Source: Planctomycetota bacterium (lineage in GTDB: Bacteria; Planctomycetota; Planctomycetia; Pirellulales; Pirellulaceae). Taken from it: a DNA stretch of 8,333 nucleotides. The stretch spans positions 1-8,333 of the forward strand of contig JAPLNJ010000155.1 of NCBI GenBank assembly GCA_026692885.1, in the 5' to 3' direction. Shown piece by piece: positions 6,044 to 8,333 of this stretch. The notes beneath the pieces are model-generated. The model was not told the DNA's origin. It saw nothing but the letters and a program-made list of their open reading frames with translations, and did not search any database. Numbering within the stretch: the stretch's first letter is position 1; each line of letters starts with the position of its first letter. The translations under genes and the position numbers were made by a program.

Positions 6044-7789
6044 TCAAGACGCGCCGTCGGCGTCCGAGTCAAATAGGCTCAGCCAGGGCGTACGTTCCAG
6101 ATGCTCGCGCTGACGCTCGACCTCTCCGGCCTTCAGTCCGCCGGGAATCTCCAGACTCAGCTGCATTTCCTGGCTCGTCCGCACGTATACGGCGCGGATG
6201 TGAAGCCGTCCGAATTCATCGAACCGCATGGTGACATCCACCGCCTGTCCCGGTGGGTCGCCGGGCGGGAAGCCGGCGATGCGGCCTTGGCCGAGGACCT
6301 CCGCCAGTTCGCTGTCCCGCGTGTCACCCTGGGTGACAAGAATACTGATGAAGGCTCCACCACCGCCCATGTCCGAGGTCACGAAGCGTTTGGTGCTCTC
6401 GATCGGCACCAGGCTGTTCTTGGGGATCAGGACGTTGTTCCGGGAGACGCTGCCCCGCCGCGTACGCAGGCCGACACCGTGAGCCGTGACGAAACGCACG
6501 CGGGGCAGGGACGGACTCGTCGGGGGATCGTCCTCGACCGCCAGATTGGCTGGCTCGTCCTCGACCGTGGCGTTGCCGGGCTCGTCCGAGAGGATGCGAA
6601 ACGGCGTCAGTGCGGTCTCCGGCCACGGGGCGGTCACCGTCTCTGGCGGAGGGGGATTTGGCGTCGGGGGCAGCGCCGCGACCGGCGGCTCGTCCGCGGT
6701 GGTCTGAGAGAAGGTTCGCGGTGCCTGTCCCCGTTCCAGCAGGTGCGCGTAGATTGCCGCCCCCTGGGCCACCGCCGCGACAGGGTGCACCCCGCTGTCC
6801 GGCGAAAAGCCGCAAGTCTCCTGCAACATGCGGCGGACCGCGGGCATCTGGGTGGAGCCGCCGACTAGAACCACGCGGGAAATCTGGCTCCAGTTCAAGC
6901 CGGCATCTTCCAGAACCATCTCCGTGGTGAGTTTGGTGCGCTGCAGCAGGGCCGTCGTCAGCCCTTCAAACTGCTGGCGTGTCACCTGGCAGACGTGGCT
7001 CTTACCGGCCGCGTGCACACGGATCGCAAACTGTGCGAAGCGGCTCAGGTTCCGCTTGGTCCGCTCGCACTCCAACTGCAGCTCCTGCACCGCCTGCCGA
7101 TCGCTGCGCAGGTCCACCTTCTGGGCCCGCTGGAAATCGTCCGCGACGAAGTCGAACAACGCCTGATCCCAATCACGGCCCCCGAGTTTCCGATCGCCGC
7201 AGGTCGCCAACTCCCGAATCTCGTGCGGCGTGATCTGCACTGCCGTGACGTCGAAGGTGCCCCCGCCAAGATCATAGACCACCACCGTCTGCTCCCCTTC
7301 GCCCCGGTACAAACCGTAGGCCAAGGTCGCTGCCATCGGCTCGTTCAGCGTGCCGGTCACTTCCAACCCGGCAATCGTCCCGGCCTGTTCGGTGGCCCGT
7401 CGGCGTCGTTCCGTGAAATAGGCCGGTACGGTGATGACGGCGCGGGAAATAGGGCCGATCTGCGGTTCCGCCTCGCGCACCAGATGACGCAAAATGATGG
7501 CGGATAAGCTCTCGGGAGTATACGTGTGGCCCAGGAATTCGGCCTGCCACGGGTCGCCCATGTGTACCTTGATGAACTGCGCGACCCGCTCGGCCGCGAC
7601 CTTCGACTGCTGAAGAGCCGGTTCGCCAACCACGATCCCCGCATCGTCAAAATAAATCACGCTGGGGGTCGCAATCTGACCCGATGTATCGGAAAGGACC
7701 TGGGGCACGAGTTGCGCGTCCAGGTAGGCCAGCGCCGAGTACGTCGTCCCCAAGTCGATGCCGACGCTCTCACAGCCACGCCGTTTCAT
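6044..7789 (-). CDS. Hsp70-family (DnaK-like) protein with a long Pro-rich linker and no lid domain
   Basis: The protein has 581 residues, shorter than DnaK (about 640). The ATPase domain spans about residues 1-353 with all core motifs: phosphate-1 GIDLGTTYS (10-18), the Lys of FIKVHMGD (K74, equivalent to DnaK K70), VPAYF (121-125), NEPMAATLAYG (149-159), phosphate-2 DLGGGTFD (173-180) and adenosine motif VVLVGGSTQMP (306-316). ATP hydrolysis is therefore expected. The hydrophobic interdomain linker of DnaK is absent; residues 356-430 are instead a Pro-rich (PPTPNPPPP at 374-382) and acidic stretch with a 9-residue repeat. Residues 430 to about 560 align by pattern with the beta substrate-binding domain (IPKNSLVPI, then FDEFGRLHIRA). 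The helical lid is missing apart from about 25 residues. The ATG at 7789 has a GAGGGAG binding site just upstream (7794-7800). No dnaJ or grpE lies nearby, so this is a specialised Hsp70 and I give no dnaK symbol. It converges on the GYF_2 gene, 77 bases away. Confidence 0.93.
   Translation of the reverse strand: MKRRGCESVGIDLGTTYSALAYLDAQLVPQVLSDTSGQIATPSVIYFDDAGIVVGEPALQQSKVAAERVAQFIKVHMGDPWQAEFLGHTYTPESLSAIILRHLVREAEPQIGPISRAVITVPAYFTERRRRATEQAGTIAGLEVTGTLNEPMAATLAYGLYRGEGEQTVVVYDLGGGTFDVTAVQITPHEIRELATCGDRKLGGRDWDQALFDFVADDFQRAQKVDLRSDRQAVQELQLECERTKRNLSRFAQFAIRVHAAGKSHVCQVTRQQFEGLTTALLQRTKLTTEMVLEDAGLNWSQISRVVLVGGSTQMPAVRRMLQETCGFSPDSGVHPVAAVAQGAAIYAHLLERGQAPRTFSQTTADEPPVAALPPTPNPPPPETVTAPWPETALTPFRILSDEPGNATVEDEPANLAVEDDPPTSPSLPRVRFVTAHGVGLRTRRGSVSRNNVLIPKNSLVPIESTKRFVTSDMGGGGAFISILVTQGDTRDSELAEVLGQGRIAGFPPGDPPGQAVDVTMRFDEFGRLHIRAVYVRTSQEMQLSLEIPGGLKAGEVERQREHLERTPWLSLFDSDADGAS
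6533..6586 (-). repeat. In-frame 27-bp direct repeat in the Hsp70 linker
   Basis: Two adjacent 27-bp units encode residues 402-410 (DEPGNATVE) and 411-419 (DEPANLAVE), and a third begins as DDP. On the plus strand the shared blocks are GTCCTCGACCG and GGCTCGTCC. They lie between the ATPase and substrate-binding domains, so changes in copy number would alter linker length without breaking the frame. Confidence 0.75.
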
Positions 7790-7848
7790 AGGTCTCCCTC
7801 GCTACCAGTCTGGATCTCTTCATCTCTTCCGCCACCAAGCAGAGGCGC

Positions 7849-8085
7849 ATTACTTCGACTGTCTTAGTTTCGAAAACGACCCCGTCCAGCTCGCCTGGAC
7901 GGTGAGAGAAGTCTTGTAAGCGAGATCGCGACCGACGTTCACCGCGTTGCTCCCTTCCCCCGCCTGCCGCCTCCGGCGGCAGGCTGGGGAAGGGAGGGGT
8001 ATTGCTGCGTTCGCGATCTCGCTCACAAGACTCCTTCACCGGCCGCGCAAGGCGGCAGGGGTCGAAGTGAGACAGTCGCATTAAT
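7849..8085. repeat. Imperfect palindrome of about 237 bp, possible MITE-like element
   Basis: The two halves are mutually complementary nearly end to end. The centre is a 22-bp stem with one mismatch and a three-base loop (7950-7971 with 7975-7996, containing GCCTGCCGCC/GGCGGCAGGC). Outside it AGTCTTGTAAGCGAGATCGC (from 7910) pairs with the matching stretch ending at 8032, with one mismatch over 22 bases. The outermost blocks, 7849-7866 and 8068-8085, match at 15 of 18 positions. Short indels account for the 12-base difference between the arms. The left arm also has its own 8-bp hairpin (7882-7889 with 7895-7902). No transposase is encoded and I did not identify a target-site duplication. It starts 60 bases upstream of the hsp70 ATG, so it probably sits in that gene's promoter or leader. 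Confidence 0.75.
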
Positions 8086-8108
8086 AAGTGTCGCAAGAAG
8101 AGTAGGCG

Positions 8109-8272
8109 GCACACTCCGAGGCTGTGAAGAAATCAAATCGGCCAACGATGCTTGCACAAGGTGCAGGGTGGGCTATGCCCACCAAGCACAAGCAGTTGTG
8201 GTGGGCACAGCCCACCTTACGATTTTTTCACAGCCTCTCCGTGTGCCGATTTCCGCACACGGAGTGTGCGGA
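8109..8272. repeat. Nested inverted-repeat element of about 160 bp
   Basis: The outer arms GAGGCTGTGAAGAAATC (8118-8134) and its complement at 8221-8237 match at 16 of 17 positions. GCACACTCCG (8109-8118) pairs perfectly with CGGAGTGTGC (8260-8269). Inside lie two copies of a 17-base palindrome, GGTGGGCTATGCCCACC (8167-8183) and GGTGGGCACAGCCCACC (8200-8216), which also pair with each other. The right end can form either of two competing 9-bp hairpins: 8238-8246 with 8255-8263, or 8252-8260 with 8264-8272. No coding capacity is seen. It resembles a non-autonomous mobile or REP-type element. Confidence 0.7.
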
Positions 8273-8333
8273 CTACTTTGAATAGTTCCGACAGTTATTG
8301 ATGCGACGGTCCCAAGCAGCTGAACATAGCCCA

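Larger units (their letters stand above)
7790..8333. other. Gene-free 544-bp region upstream of hsp70, filled with inverted repeats
   Basis: No credible gene lies here. One minus-strand frame is open for 114 codons (8114 back to 7770), but it runs through both arms of a palindrome, overlaps the hsp70 start and has no domain-like composition. The region holds the ribosome binding site of hsp70 (7794-7800), a long palindrome (7849-8085) and a second nested inverted-repeat element (8109-8272). Positions 8273-8333 show nothing I can name. The hsp70 promoter should lie here, but I see no clear -35/-10 pair and no CIRCE-type heat-shock operator. Confidence 0.7.

Noticed and set aside
6101..6868. 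Plus-strand open frame of 255 codons opposite hsp70
   Set aside because: The minus strand here encodes clear Hsp70 motifs, and the plus-strand frame is Arg/Gly-rich with no domain.
7790..7960. CIRCE/HrcA operator or heat-shock promoter for hsp70
   Set aside because: I looked for the TTAGCACTC-N9-GAGTGCTAA pattern and for a heat-shock sigma-factor promoter on the minus strand and found neither.
7770..8114. Minus-strand open frame of 114 codons upstream of hsp70
   Set aside because: It runs through both arms of the long palindrome, overlaps the hsp70 start in another frame and has no protein-like features.
7849..8272. Complete insertion sequence
   Set aside because: The region has inverted repeats but no transposase frame, so at most it contains non-autonomous elements.

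Overview
The window reads as chromosomal DNA from a GC-rich bacterium, most likely a planctomycete (Pirellulales-like). That is inference from style: long orphan membrane proteins, a GYF_2 plus DUF4190-type protein, an unusual Hsp70, and short palindromic repeats in almost every intergenic gap. No rRNA, tRNA or marker gene fixes the taxonomy.

Layout. Positions 1-159 hold no gene I can support, only a leader with a small hairpin and a ribosome binding site. Three plus-strand genes follow. The first (160-1863) is a single-pass membrane protein with a Pro-rich N-terminus, a 9-residue tandem repeat, a beta-rich middle and a helical C-terminus. The second (1970-4900) is a 976-residue, mostly helical protein with one membrane segment about a third of the way along and a small beta-rich C-terminal domain. 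The third (5154-5966) has two GYF_2 domains followed by a DUF4190-like two-helix membrane domain. A fourth gene (6044-7789, minus strand, convergent with the third) encodes an Hsp70-family protein with an intact ATPase domain, a long Pro-rich and acidic linker, a beta substrate-binding domain and no helical lid.

The gaps carry structured repeats. Two 37-bp tandem units plus a remnant follow gene 2, and their first unit supplies its stop codon. A hairpin lies between the convergent genes 3 and 4. The 544-bp gene-free stretch upstream of hsp70 holds two separate structures: an imperfect palindrome of about 237 bp (7849-8085) and a nested inverted-repeat element of about 160 bp (8109-8272).

How the genes may work together (inference): genes 1-3 look like a co-directional set of envelope-anchored proteins, and the Hsp70 faces them. 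GYF domains in characterised proteins bind proline-rich peptides. Pro-rich segments occur at the N-terminus of protein 1 and in the Hsp70 linker, so the GYF_2 protein could tether these partners at the membrane. I recognise no published system with this composition. The cluster is a reasonable candidate for an undescribed membrane-associated chaperone assembly, but the window alone proves no function.
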